DNA of 23,028 bases, taken from Chloroflexia bacterium. Its GTDB lineage: Bacteria > Chloroflexota > Chloroflexia > Thermomicrobiales > JALYUS01. This document shows, one piece after another, positions 14,616-20,988 of the stretch. How positions within the stretch are numbered: position 1 is the first letter of the stretch; each line of letters begins with the position of its first letter. The position numbers were made by a program, and so were the translations under genes. The stretch lies in NCBI GenBank assembly GCA_025924435.1, contig JAICIL010000026.1, positions 1 to 23,028 on the forward strand. The letters run 5' to 3'. Under the pieces are notes generated by a model, which did not search any database, was not told the DNA's origin, and worked only from the letters and a program-made list of their open reading frames with translations.

Positions 14616-14990
14616 CTATTGCTGGCCCTGCAAGAACGCGACCGCATGGGTGGTCATCTCGGCGATGGATTCCCTGTTCGTGTCGAGGATGAGATGCGCG
14701 TGCGCCCGCGCGTCGGCGAGGCGCGCTTCCTGCGCGTCGTAGACCGCCTGCGGCCATTCCTCGCCCCGTCGCGCGCGGACGGCGACGAGCGGCACATCGA
14801 GGTAAATCAGCAGATCGGGTTCGGAGTGCCGCCAGAGATGGGCGATCCCGGAATGCTCCTGCGCGACGGCGTGCGCGTCGTACCCGCTACGGCGGAGCGC
14901 GCCGACCAGCGTGGATTTCCCCGACGCGCAGTGGCCGACGACCGCGATCCGCAAGGCCCGCTCCTCCCGCTCCTCGCCGCGCTCATCCAT
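14616..14990 (-). CDS. Small P-loop NTPase / nucleotide-kinase-like protein
   Basis: A protein of about 124 residues with a clear Walker A loop, GHCASGKST (about 19-27 from ATG at 14990). It is followed by HSEPDLLIYLDVP, which resembles the strand and loop that follow the second acidic motif in nucleotide kinases, and an Arg-rich lid-like segment (VAVRARRGEEW). At this length it is shorter than known thymidylate or adenylate kinases (about 180-215), so activity is uncertain. The chosen ATG overlaps the stop codon of the PP2C gene (ATGGATGA), suggesting coupling. An earlier in-frame ATG at 15017 would overlap by 35 nt and has no better ribosome site. Small proteins of this type are, as far as I recall, common and unnamed in Chloroflexota. 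Confidence 0.78.
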   Translation of the reverse strand: MDERGEEREERALRIAVVGHCASGKSTLVGALRRSGYDAHAVAQEHSGIAHLWRHSEPDLLIYLDVPLVAVRARRGEEWPQAVYDAQEARLADARAHAHLILDTNRESIAEMTTHAVAFLQGQQ

Positions 14991-15789
14991 CGCGGCGCCG
15001 CTGGATGAGCGGGACATTCGCGTTCAAATGGCGCGTCACGGCTCGTTCCTCGCGCGCGGTGATCGTCAGCGCGATCACCGTCATATCGTCGTTCGGCAAT
15101 CCCCGGTCGGCGGCAATCGCTGCATCGAGGAGCGTGTCCGCGAGCGTTTGCGCCCGCACCGGCCCGGCGGCGGTGGCCGACAGCGCGGCGAGCAGATCGA
15201 GCGGCGCGCCGTACCGCTCGCCGGCATGGGCGATGCCGTCCGTGAAGAGCACGACCTGCAATCCCCATGCCAGGTCGAACTGATCAATCGCCGGTCGGGC
15301 ATGGCGGCGGATGCCGATTGGCCCGGAAACCGTCGGCAACAGTTCCCACACGCCATCGCGGCAGACGGCGCCCGGCACATCCGCGTTCCGCGAGACGAGG
15401 ATGCTCTTCGTGCCCAGGTCGAGCGTCAGGAGATCGAGCGTCGCGGAGACGCGGCCGCCGCGATAGGCGTGCAGGTAATCGTGGACGGCGCGGGCGACCG
15501 CGCCGTCGCGCACGCCCTCCTTGATGAGCGCGACCGCCTTGGCGGTCAGTTGGAGCGAGAGCAGTTTCGCCGGGAAGCCGTGCCCCTGGCCGTCCACCAG
15601 CACGAGGGTGAAGCCGCCGTCGGGCCGCTCGACGAGTTCGACCGTGTCGCCGCTCTCGCGGGCGGCGTAATGGCTCGTCTTCGCGGCGGCGAGGTCGGCC
15701 CGCAGGAAGAGCGCCCCCGGCTCAGCGGGCGGCGGCGAGTTTTTCGCGGTCGCCGTAATTTCGGTTGTAGTAGGCGACGTATCCGGCAT
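14983..15789 (-). CDS. SpoIIE/PP2C-type serine/threonine phosphatase domain protein
   Basis: A 268-residue protein that is almost entirely a SpoIIE-like PPM phosphatase domain. Metal-binding motifs are visible: Asp66-Gly67 with HG at 70-71 (LVDGQGHGFP), Asp184 (LFTDGI) and Asp234/Asp235 (PNDDMTV). There is no sensor, GAF or PAS domain and no membrane span. Enzymes of this family dephosphorylate phosphoserine on anti-sigma-factor antagonists or similar switch proteins. No such partner is in the window. The ATG at 15789 lies 68 nt inside the upstream rmlB gene in another frame. No ATG, GTG or TTG occurs in this frame between the rmlB stop and the first conserved motif, so the overlap seems genuine unless a rare start is used. 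Downstream it overlaps the P-loop gene by 8 nt. Confidence 0.85.
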   Translation of the reverse strand: MPDTSPTTTEITATAKNSPPPAEPGALFLRADLAAAKTSHYAARESGDTVELVERPDGGFTLVLVDGQGHGFPAKLLSLQLTAKAVALIKEGVRDGAVARAVHDYLHAYRGGRVSATLDLLTLDLGTKSILVSRNADVPGAVCRDGVWELLPTVSGPIGIRRHARPAIDQFDLAWGLQVVLFTDGIAHAGERYGAPLDLLAALSATAAGPVRAQTLADTLLDAAIAADRGLPNDDMTVIALTITAREERAVTRHLNANVPLIQRRRDG

Positions 15790-16771
15790 CCTGTTTGAGC
15801 GGCTCCCACCAATCGCGATGCTCCGCGTACCAGCGCACCGTCCGCTCCAGACCGACCGGGAACGGCAGTTCCGCCTGCCAGCCGAGCGCGCGCAGTTTCC
15901 CGCAATCGAGGGCGTAGCGCCGGTCGTGGCCCGGCCGGTCGCCGACGAATTGGAGCATGCCGTGGGGCTTGCCCAATACGTCGAGCAGGGCGCGCAGGAC
16001 GTCGGGGTTCGTCCGCCCGTGCCCCAAGCCTTCGTGCTCCGCGCCAATGTTGTACGCCTCGCCGGGCGCGCCGTCGTGCAACGCGCGATCTATCCCGTCG
16101 CAATGATCGTCCACATGGAGCCAATCCCGCACCTGCATGCCATCGCCGTAGACGGGGATCGGCTTCCCATCGAGCGCGTTCGTGATCGCGACCGGCAGCA
16201 ATTTTTCCGGGTACTGGTATGGCCCGTAGGTGTTCGATCCGCGCGTGATCACCGTCGCCAGCCCGTGCGTGATGTGATACGAGTTCACGACGAGGTCCGC
16301 GCCCGCCTTCGTCGCGCTGTACGGCGAGCGCGGTGCGGGCGCGTGATCCTCGCGGGAGACGCCGTCCTCGACATGCCCGTACACCTCGTCGGTGCTCACT
16401 TGCAGGTAGCGCGTCACGCCCGCCTGCCGCGCCGCTTCGAGGAGCGTCAAGGTGCCGACGACCTGCGTCTGCGCGAAGTTGCTGCCGTCCATGATCGAGC
16501 GGTCCACATGGGACTCGGCGGCGAAGTTCAGCACGCCGTCGCAGCCGCGCATCGCCTCGCGCACCGCGACGGGATCGGCGATGTCGCCGTGGACGAAGGT
16601 GAAGCGCGGGTCGGACGACACCGAGGCGAGGTTCGCCAGATTCCCGGCATAGGTCAATTTATCGAGGACGACGACCTCGTACGGTCGCCGCGCGAGCGTG
16701 CGGCGCACGAAGTTGCTGCCGATAAAGCCCGCGCCGCCCGTCACAAGCAGCCGCGTGAATGTCCGCCCCAT
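15722..16771 (-). CDS. rmlB: dTDP-glucose 4,6-dehydratase
   Basis: A 349-residue NAD-dependent short-chain (extended SDR) enzyme that converts dTDP-glucose to dTDP-4-keto-6-deoxyglucose, an early step to dTDP-rhamnose and other deoxysugars. The NAD-binding loop is TGGAGFIG (11-18). LDKLTYAGN (36-44) and ESHVDRSI (86-93) are typical of RmlB. The active site has Thr127-Asp128-Glu129 (STDEVYG) and the Tyr151/Lys155 pair (YSATK). RDWLHVDDH near the C-terminal third is also diagnostic. ATG at 16771 is chosen for the upstream GGGAGGGA; the open frame before it has no family similarity. No rmlA, rmlC or rmlD lies in the window, so other steps are encoded elsewhere. Its 3' end overlaps the PP2C gene, an unusual operon partner for a sugar-nucleotide enzyme. 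Confidence 0.94.
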   Translation of the reverse strand: MGRTFTRLLVTGGAGFIGSNFVRRTLARRPYEVVVLDKLTYAGNLANLASVSSDPRFTFVHGDIADPVAVREAMRGCDGVLNFAAESHVDRSIMDGSNFAQTQVVGTLTLLEAARQAGVTRYLQVSTDEVYGHVEDGVSREDHAPAPRSPYSATKAGADLVVNSYHITHGLATVITRGSNTYGPYQYPEKLLPVAITNALDGKPIPVYGDGMQVRDWLHVDDHCDGIDRALHDGAPGEAYNIGAEHEGLGHGRTNPDVLRALLDVLGKPHGMLQFVGDRPGHDRRYALDCGKLRALGWQAELPFPVGLERTVRWYAEHRDWWEPLKQDAGYVAYYNRNYGDREKLAAAR

Positions 16772-16923
16772 CCGTCCCTCCCGCGCACAGCAAACGCCGA
16801 TCCCATCGCGCATAGCATAACATGGCCGGAGCGGCGTTCGCGAAACCCTGAACAGATTGCCAGACACGCCATCGGCCACCGATACCCCTGAAAGTCGGTC
16901 GGTCGAGCACCGCTGTTCGGAGT

Positions 16924-16953
16924 GGTAGCGCGGGCTAGGAAGCCCGCGCTACC
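16924..16953. terminator. 13-bp hairpin between prmC and rmlB
   Basis: GGTAGCGCGGGCT at 16924-16936 pairs perfectly with 16941-16953 around a 4-nt loop. It lies in the 227-nt gap after prmC and before rmlB in the direction of transcription, where it would end the prfA-prmC transcript. No U-run follows. The left arm is identical to 3538-3550, so it is also a member of the dispersed hairpin family. The rest of this gap shows nothing coding; the rmlB promoter should lie in 16772-16920, but I see no clear boxes. Confidence 0.65.
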
Positions 16954-16998
16954 GCTGGTACGGCCCCTCGATCACCGACCGGCATTCGGGTGCATGGG

Positions 16999-17856
16999 TT
17001 ACGACACGGGTGTTTCCACCGTCACGAAGCGCGCCAGCCCGGCCAGATCGCGATGAATAGCGACCGATGCCGACGGGAGTGTTTCGATACAGAGCGTGGC
17101 GGCGGTTTCCGCTTGCGACGGATCAATCTCGAAGGCGAACGCGCCACCCGGAACCAATCGCGCCGGAACCTGCGGGATGAGGGCGCGGTACAGCCCGAAG
17201 CCATCCCCGCCCCCACCGGCGAGCGCGCCGCGCGGCTCCGCGCGGAGATCGGCGGCGTCCGCCTGCGCATCGGTGAGATACGGGAGATTCGCGAGAATCA
17301 TCTCCACCGGCGAGCCGAGCCATGCCAGCAGATCGCCGCGCACGAAGGAGACCCGTTCCGCGACATTATGCCGCCGCGCATTGCCTCGCGCGACGGCGAC
17401 GGCCTCACAGGATATGTCCGAAGCGAGAATGCGCGCGCGCGGCGACAGCGACGCGAGGGCGACGGCGATCGCGCCGCTCCCCGTCCCGACATCCACGGCC
17501 CGCGCGCCCGCTGTGCGCGGGCCGAGCCAGCGCACGGCCCACTCGATGAGCAGTTCCGTCTCCGGGCGCGGCACGAGCACCGTCGCGTTGACGGCGAACG
17601 CGAGGCCCATGAATTCCTTCGTGCCCATGAGATACGCGACCGGCTCGCCGCGCAGCCTCCGCGCGATCAGCGCGTCGAATGCGGCGGGAATGTCCGGCGG
17701 CGCGTCGTCGCGCAGGCGCGCGTAGAGCGCCGCCCGATCGAGGCCGAGCAGCAAGCCGAGCAGGAGCGCGGCGTCGAGTTCGGGCGTCTCGATCCCGCCG
17801 CCACGCAAGGCGGCGGCGCCGCGCGCCATCAGATCGCGCAGGCAGGGTGCGGCCAC
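16999..17856 (-). CDS. prmC: Peptide chain release factor N5-glutamine methyltransferase
   Basis: A 285-residue SAM-dependent methyltransferase (HemK/PrmC) that methylates the Gln of the GGQ motif in release factors. An N-terminal helical domain (about 1-75) is followed by FMGLAF (82-87) and VLVPRPETE (93-101), typical of PrmC, then the SAM loop VDVGTGSG (121-128). The target-amide motif, normally NPPY, reads NLPY at 190-193. The start is GTG at 17856, one base after the prfA stop (TGATGTG). The alternative in-frame ATG is ten codons in. Its position right after prfA matches the common prfA-prmC operon and supports the function strongly. Confidence 0.94.
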   Translation of the reverse strand: MAAPCLRDLMARGAAALRGGGIETPELDAALLLGLLLGLDRAALYARLRDDAPPDIPAAFDALIARRLRGEPVAYLMGTKEFMGLAFAVNATVLVPRPETELLIEWAVRWLGPRTAGARAVDVGTGSGAIAVALASLSPRARILASDISCEAVAVARGNARRHNVAERVSFVRGDLLAWLGSPVEMILANLPYLTDAQADAADLRAEPRGALAGGGGDGFGLYRALIPQVPARLVPGGAFAFEIDPSQAETAATLCIETLPSASVAIHRDLAGLARFVTVETPVS

Positions 17857-17857
17857 A

Positions 17858-18943
17858 TCAGTCGGCGGCGAGGCCCGCCGCCGCGAGCCGGTCCGCCTGA
17901 TCCGCCGCGCGCAACTCGGCGATCAGCGGCTCGATGTCCCCATTCAGCACGCCGGGCAAGTTGGAGCGGTTCATGCCGATCCGGTGATCGGTGACGCGAT
18001 CCTGCGGGAAGTTGTAGGTGCGGATTTTCTCGCTCCGGTCGCCGGTGCCGATCTGCGATTTGCGCTCGGCGGAGAGCGCCTGCTGCTGCTTCTGGAGTTC
18101 CATGTCGTACAGCCGGGCGCGGAGCACGGCGAGCGCTTTGTTCCGATTCTTCAACTGGCTCTTCTCGTCCTGGCAGGTGACGACCAGCCCCGTCGGCAGG
18201 TGCGTGATGCGCACTGCGCTGTCGGTCGTGTTGACGCTCTGCCCGCCGTGGCCGGACGAGCGGTAGACATCAATCTTCAAATCGGCGTCGTTGATCTGCA
18301 CGTCCACGTCCTCGACCTCCGGCATGACGATCACCGTCGCCGTCGAGGTGTGGATGCGGCCGCCCGATTCGGTCGCCGGGACGCGCTGGACGCGATGGAC
18401 GCCGCTCTCCCAGCGCAGATGCGCGAACGCGCCCTTGCCGTGCACCTCGAAGACGACTTCCTTCATGCCGCCGATGCCCGTCTCGTTGAGGTCAATCAAT
18501 TCGACCTGCCACCGCTGCCGCTCGGCGTACTTCGTGTACATGCGGTAGAGTTCCGCCGCGAAGAGCGCGGCCTCCTCGCCGCCCGTGCCCGCGCGAATTT
18601 CGACGATCACATCCCGCTCGTCGTTCGGGTCGCGCGGGACGAGCATCCGGCGGATCGCCGCCATCTGCTCGTCGCGCTCGCGGGTCAGGCTTTCCAGTTC
18701 TTCGCGAGCGAGCGCGGCCATCTCCGGGTCGCGCTCCTCATACGCCATGTCGGTCGTCGCGCCGATTTCGTCGTTCAGGTCGCGCAGCCGCCGGTATGCG
18801 GCGACCGTATCTTCGATCTCCGCCCGCTCGCGGCCGAGTGCCGACAAGCGAAGGTGGTCGGTGACGACATCCGGCCGGCCCATTTCCTCTTCAATCGCGA
18901 GATAACGCCGCTCGATGTCGGCGAGGGTATCGAACATCTGCAT
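17858..18943 (-). CDS. prfA: Peptide chain release factor 1
   Basis: A 361-residue class I release factor that ends translation at UAA and UAG. The GGQ motif is at 233-235 ([10 protein letters not shown]), with Gln235 the residue methylated by PrmC. The stop-codon-reading tripeptide is PAT at 189-191 ([14 protein letters not shown]), which marks RF1 rather than RF2. The N-terminal helical domain spans about 1-105, and [11 protein letters not shown] follows at 119-129. Length and motifs are normal. ATG at 18943 has GGAGGAG about 9 nt upstream; a second in-frame ATG lies two codons later. It is co-transcribed with prmC. The 111-nt gap upstream to thpR holds the promoter or leader but no clear boxes. 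Confidence 0.97.
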   Translation of the reverse strand: MQMFDTLADIERRYLAIEEEMGRPDVVTDHLRLSALGRERAEIEDTVAAYRRLRDLNDEIGATTDMAYEERDPEMAALAREELESLTRERDEQMAAIRRMLVPRDPNDERDVIVEIRAGTGGEEAALFAAELYRMYTKYAERQRWQVELIDLNETGIGGMKEVVFEVHGKGAFAHLRWESGVHRVQRVPATESGGRIHTSTATVIVMPEVEDVDVQINDADLKIDVYRSSGHGGQSVNTTDSAVRITHLPTGLVVTCQDEKSQLKNRNKALAVLRARLYDMELQKQQQALSAERKSQIGTGDRSEKIRTYNFPQDRVTDHRIGMNRSNLPGVLNGDIEPLIAELRAADQADRLAAAGLAAD

Positions 18944-19054
18944 GGTGATTCACTCCTCCAGTACATGGAACAATCGGGCGCGCGGAATCCTTCCCCGGTC
19001 GCTACCCGTGCGCGGGGATGTCGCGCCAACTGTTCCGGATTGTGCGAATCACCT

Positions 19055-19732
19055 TCATCGCGCCTGCTCTCCGTTTCGGAGCGGAAACCGCTCCAGCACA
19101 GTATACCGCGGTCCGCCCGCGCCGAGCACGCTGCGAATCAGCGCGACGCTTTGCACCGGCCACGCGGCGGGCGGGACCGAGACCGGGCGGGAGAGTGCGG
19201 CGACGATGGCGGCCATCCCCGGTGCATCGCGGTGCAGCCGCTCCACCCGCCCGAGCGTCAGGTGCGGCCGGAATGGCTTGCGATCCGCGACGACGCCCTC
19301 GACCGTGCGGACCGCCTCCGCGACCGACTGCTGCAACGCCATCAGCCGATCATCCCCGCCGCGCAGGCCGAGCCAGAGGACGCGCGGCGCCTCCGCCGAG
19401 GGGAACGCGCCCACCGCATCGGCGCGCAAGAAGAGCGCGTTGTGCATGGCGACAGCCGGCGCGACGGTGCCCGTCAGCGACGGGATATGCGCGGACATGA
19501 CATTGCCGAGGAACTGCAATGTCAAGTGCACCTGTTCCGGCCGCACCCAACGCACCGGCAGCGGATCGCCCCGCCGCCGGAGCGTCTGCTGCACCGCCGC
19601 CACCGCCCGCTGCACCGCCTCGTTCGTTTCGAGCGCGATGAACAACCGCTGGAAACGAGGACTGAGGATCGGGGAAGGACTGAGGACTGAGGACTGAGGA
19701 CTGAGAAGGTCATCACCCGGCTCCCGTTGCAT
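19055..19732 (-). CDS. thpR: 2'-5' RNA ligase / RNA 2',3'-cyclic phosphodiesterase family protein
   Basis: A 225-residue protein of the 2H phosphoesterase superfamily. The two HxT motifs are at His69-Thr71 (VHLTLQFLG) and His157-Thr159 (RPHLTLGRV), and RLFIALE opens the conserved core near residue 29. Bacterial members hydrolyse 2',3'-cyclic phosphate ends or join RNA halves with 2'-5' links; the true cellular role is unclear. The start is debatable. ATG at 19732 has a reasonable AAAGGCGG upstream, but translation from it passes through a heptamer repeat array and adds a Ser/Pro-rich tail (SPQSSVL-type) of about 18 residues. A TTG at 19645 would start right at the core but has no Shine-Dalgarno sequence. 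An open frame extends back to GTG at 19783 without family similarity. Confidence 0.87.
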   Translation of the reverse strand: MQREPGDDLLSPQSSVLSPSPILSPRFQRLFIALETNEAVQRAVAAVQQTLRRRGDPLPVRWVRPEQVHLTLQFLGNVMSAHIPSLTGTVAPAVAMHNALFLRADAVGAFPSAEAPRVLWLGLRGGDDRLMALQQSVAEAVRTVEGVVADRKPFRPHLTLGRVERLHRDAPGMAAIVAALSRPVSVPPAAWPVQSVALIRSVLGAGGPRYTVLERFPLRNGEQAR

Positions 19733-19874
19733 TGCATCCGCCTTTACGCTTCGTACTCCGCTGCTGATTATCGCACCGGGCACCCGTGATACACTTCCCC
19801 CAACGTGATTCCGCGCTACGTTGGCGCGAAGGAGGAGAGGGCCGCTCAGTCCTCAGTCCTCAGTCGTTAGTCCT
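19676..19874. repeat. Inverted heptamer arrays flanking the thpR / lyase divergent region
   Basis: 19676-19705 holds four tandem copies of the 7-nt unit seen at 267-289. 19845-19874 is its reverse complement with two mismatches in 30 nt. The 139-nt spacer contains the thpR start region and the space where promoters for both divergent genes should lie. The spacer shows no obvious similarity to the one at 290-361, so the arms and not the middle define the family. Further partial units extend to about 19657 inside thpR. Confidence 0.88.
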
Positions 19875-19908
19875 TCCCATTGTCCTTTTGCGACGAAGGA
19901 GCGTTTCT

Positions 19909-20817
19909 ATGGCACAAGGATTTCGCGGCGTCTTCACGATCCCGGTCACACCGTTCGACCGGCACGGCAACCTCGACGAGGATTCGCTGAAGAATGAGGT
20001 GGATTGGTGCGTGCGCGCGGGCGCGCACGGCATCGTCGCGCCCGTCAACGCGAGCGAGTCGCCGACGCTGCTCGATGACGAGCGCAAACGCGTCACGCGG
20101 CTCGTCGTGGAGACGACCGCGAAGCGCGTCCCGGTCGTGATCGGCGTCTCCGGCGTCAGCACGCAGGCATCGGTGATGTACACGAAATACGCCCGGCAGG
20201 TCGGTGCGGACGCGGTGATCGCCATGCCGCCATACGGCGTCCGCCTCGCCGACCCGGAATCCGTCTTCGCCTTCTATCAGGCGGTCGCGGACGCGGCGGA
20301 CGATCTGCCCGTCTTCATCCAGAATTGGGGCGGCCCCGCCGGTACGCAGATGACCGCGCACCAGATGACGCGCCTGATGACGGAGATTGACAACGTCTCG
20401 TATCTCAAGGAGGAGACGGCGAACGCGGGCCACCTGATGACGACCGTCCTTGCGACGGCGGGCGACGCCTGCGCGGGGATCATGGGCGGCATCGGCGGGC
20501 GCTACCTGATGGACGAGTTCCGGCGCGGCGCATGCGGCACGATGCCCGCCTGCCAGACGACGGACATCCACGTGAACATTTGGAACGCACTCGAAGCGGG
20601 CAACCTCGATAAGGCCCGCCGCACCTTCTACCGCCTCCTGCCCCTCCTCAACATGGAGGCGGCGTTCGGGCCGGTCATCTACAAGGAAGTCCTCAAGCGG
20701 CGCGGCGTGATCGCCAACACGACCCTCCGTTCCCGCCGCGACTCCGGCCTCGACGAGTACGACCACAAGGAACTAGACGAAATCCTGCGCGACGTGTCCG
20801 ATCTCTTCAGCATTTGA
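19909..20817 (+). CDS. Dihydrodipicolinate synthase / N-acetylneuraminate lyase family protein
   Basis: A 302-residue class I aldolase-fold (TIM barrel) protein. The Schiff-base Lys is Lys167 (SYLKEET), and FTIPVTPF (9-16) and VIGVSGV (77-83) fit the family. Two features argue against true lysine-pathway DapA: the Thr-Thr of the usual GTTGE motif is replaced (PVNASES, 45-51), and the catalytic Tyr of the YNxP motif aligns with Gln138 (FIQNWGGP). A 2-keto-3-deoxy sugar-acid aldolase or dehydratase is more likely given the sugar-acid dehydratase next door. ATG at 19909 has GAAGGAG about 8 nt upstream; the open frame before it crosses the heptamer repeat and is not counted. The gene is followed at once by a 126-bp palindromic element. 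Confidence 0.87.
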   Translation: MAQGFRGVFTIPVTPFDRHGNLDEDSLKNEVDWCVRAGAHGIVAPVNASESPTLLDDERKRVTRLVVETTAKRVPVVIGVSGVSTQASVMYTKYARQVGADAVIAMPPYGVRLADPESVFAFYQAVADAADDLPVFIQNWGGPAGTQMTAHQMTRLMTEIDNVSYLKEETANAGHLMTTVLATAGDACAGIMGGIGGRYLMDEFRRGACGTMPACQTTDIHVNIWNALEAGNLDKARRTFYRLLPLLNMEAAFGPVIYKEVLKRRGVIANTTLRSRRDSGLDEYDHKELDEILRDVSDLFSI

Positions 20818-20942
20818 CCTCTCCCTCGGCCCCTCCCCGCGAGGGAGGGATGACTCTTCGCAGCATCGGGGTATTCCACAGAAGGTCCCGATCTGTCAGA
20901 GGCCCGCCCCCCTCCCTCGCGGGGAGGGGCCGGGGGAGAGGT
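20817..20942. repeat. 126-bp palindromic element, copy 1
   Basis: It begins on the last base of the lyase stop codon. The 33-nt arms (20817-20849 and 20910-20942) are complementary except for one G-U-type position, with a 60-nt loop between. It fills most of the gap before the dehydratase gene. Copy 2 at 22756-22881 has exactly the same length, lies in the opposite orientation and can be aligned to it without gaps, including much of the loop. This marks a real dispersed element family, not chance pairing. No open reading frame of note lies inside. Confidence 0.9.
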
Positions 20943-20951
20943 TCTTTCATT

Positions 20952-20973
20952 CCCCTTCCCTTTAGGGAGGGGG
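20952..20973. repeat. Short 9-bp hairpin before the dehydratase gene
   Basis: CCCCTTCCC at 20952-20960 pairs with GGGAGGGGG at 20965-20973 around the loop TTTA, with one wobble. It lies 15 nt before the dehydratase start, just upstream of the Shine-Dalgarno sequence AGGGAG (20976-20981). It could affect translation or be a degenerate fragment of another repeat. Confidence 0.6.
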
Positions 20974-20988
20974 TCAGGGAGTAGGAAA

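Noticed and set aside
18944..19053. Possible dyad (GGTGATTC / GAATCACC) upstream of prfA as an operator or attenuator
   Set aside because: Only the outer 8 bp pair well and inner matches are out of register, so it is not distinguishable from chance.
19676..19874. Possible CRISPR array because of short tandem repeats
   Set aside because: The unit is 7 nt, tandem without spacers and arranged as two inverted blocks; no cas genes are near.
19909..20817. Assignment of the lyase as DapA (lysine synthesis)
   Set aside because: The catalytic Tyr and the Thr-Thr motif are both replaced, and the neighbours point to sugar-acid metabolism.
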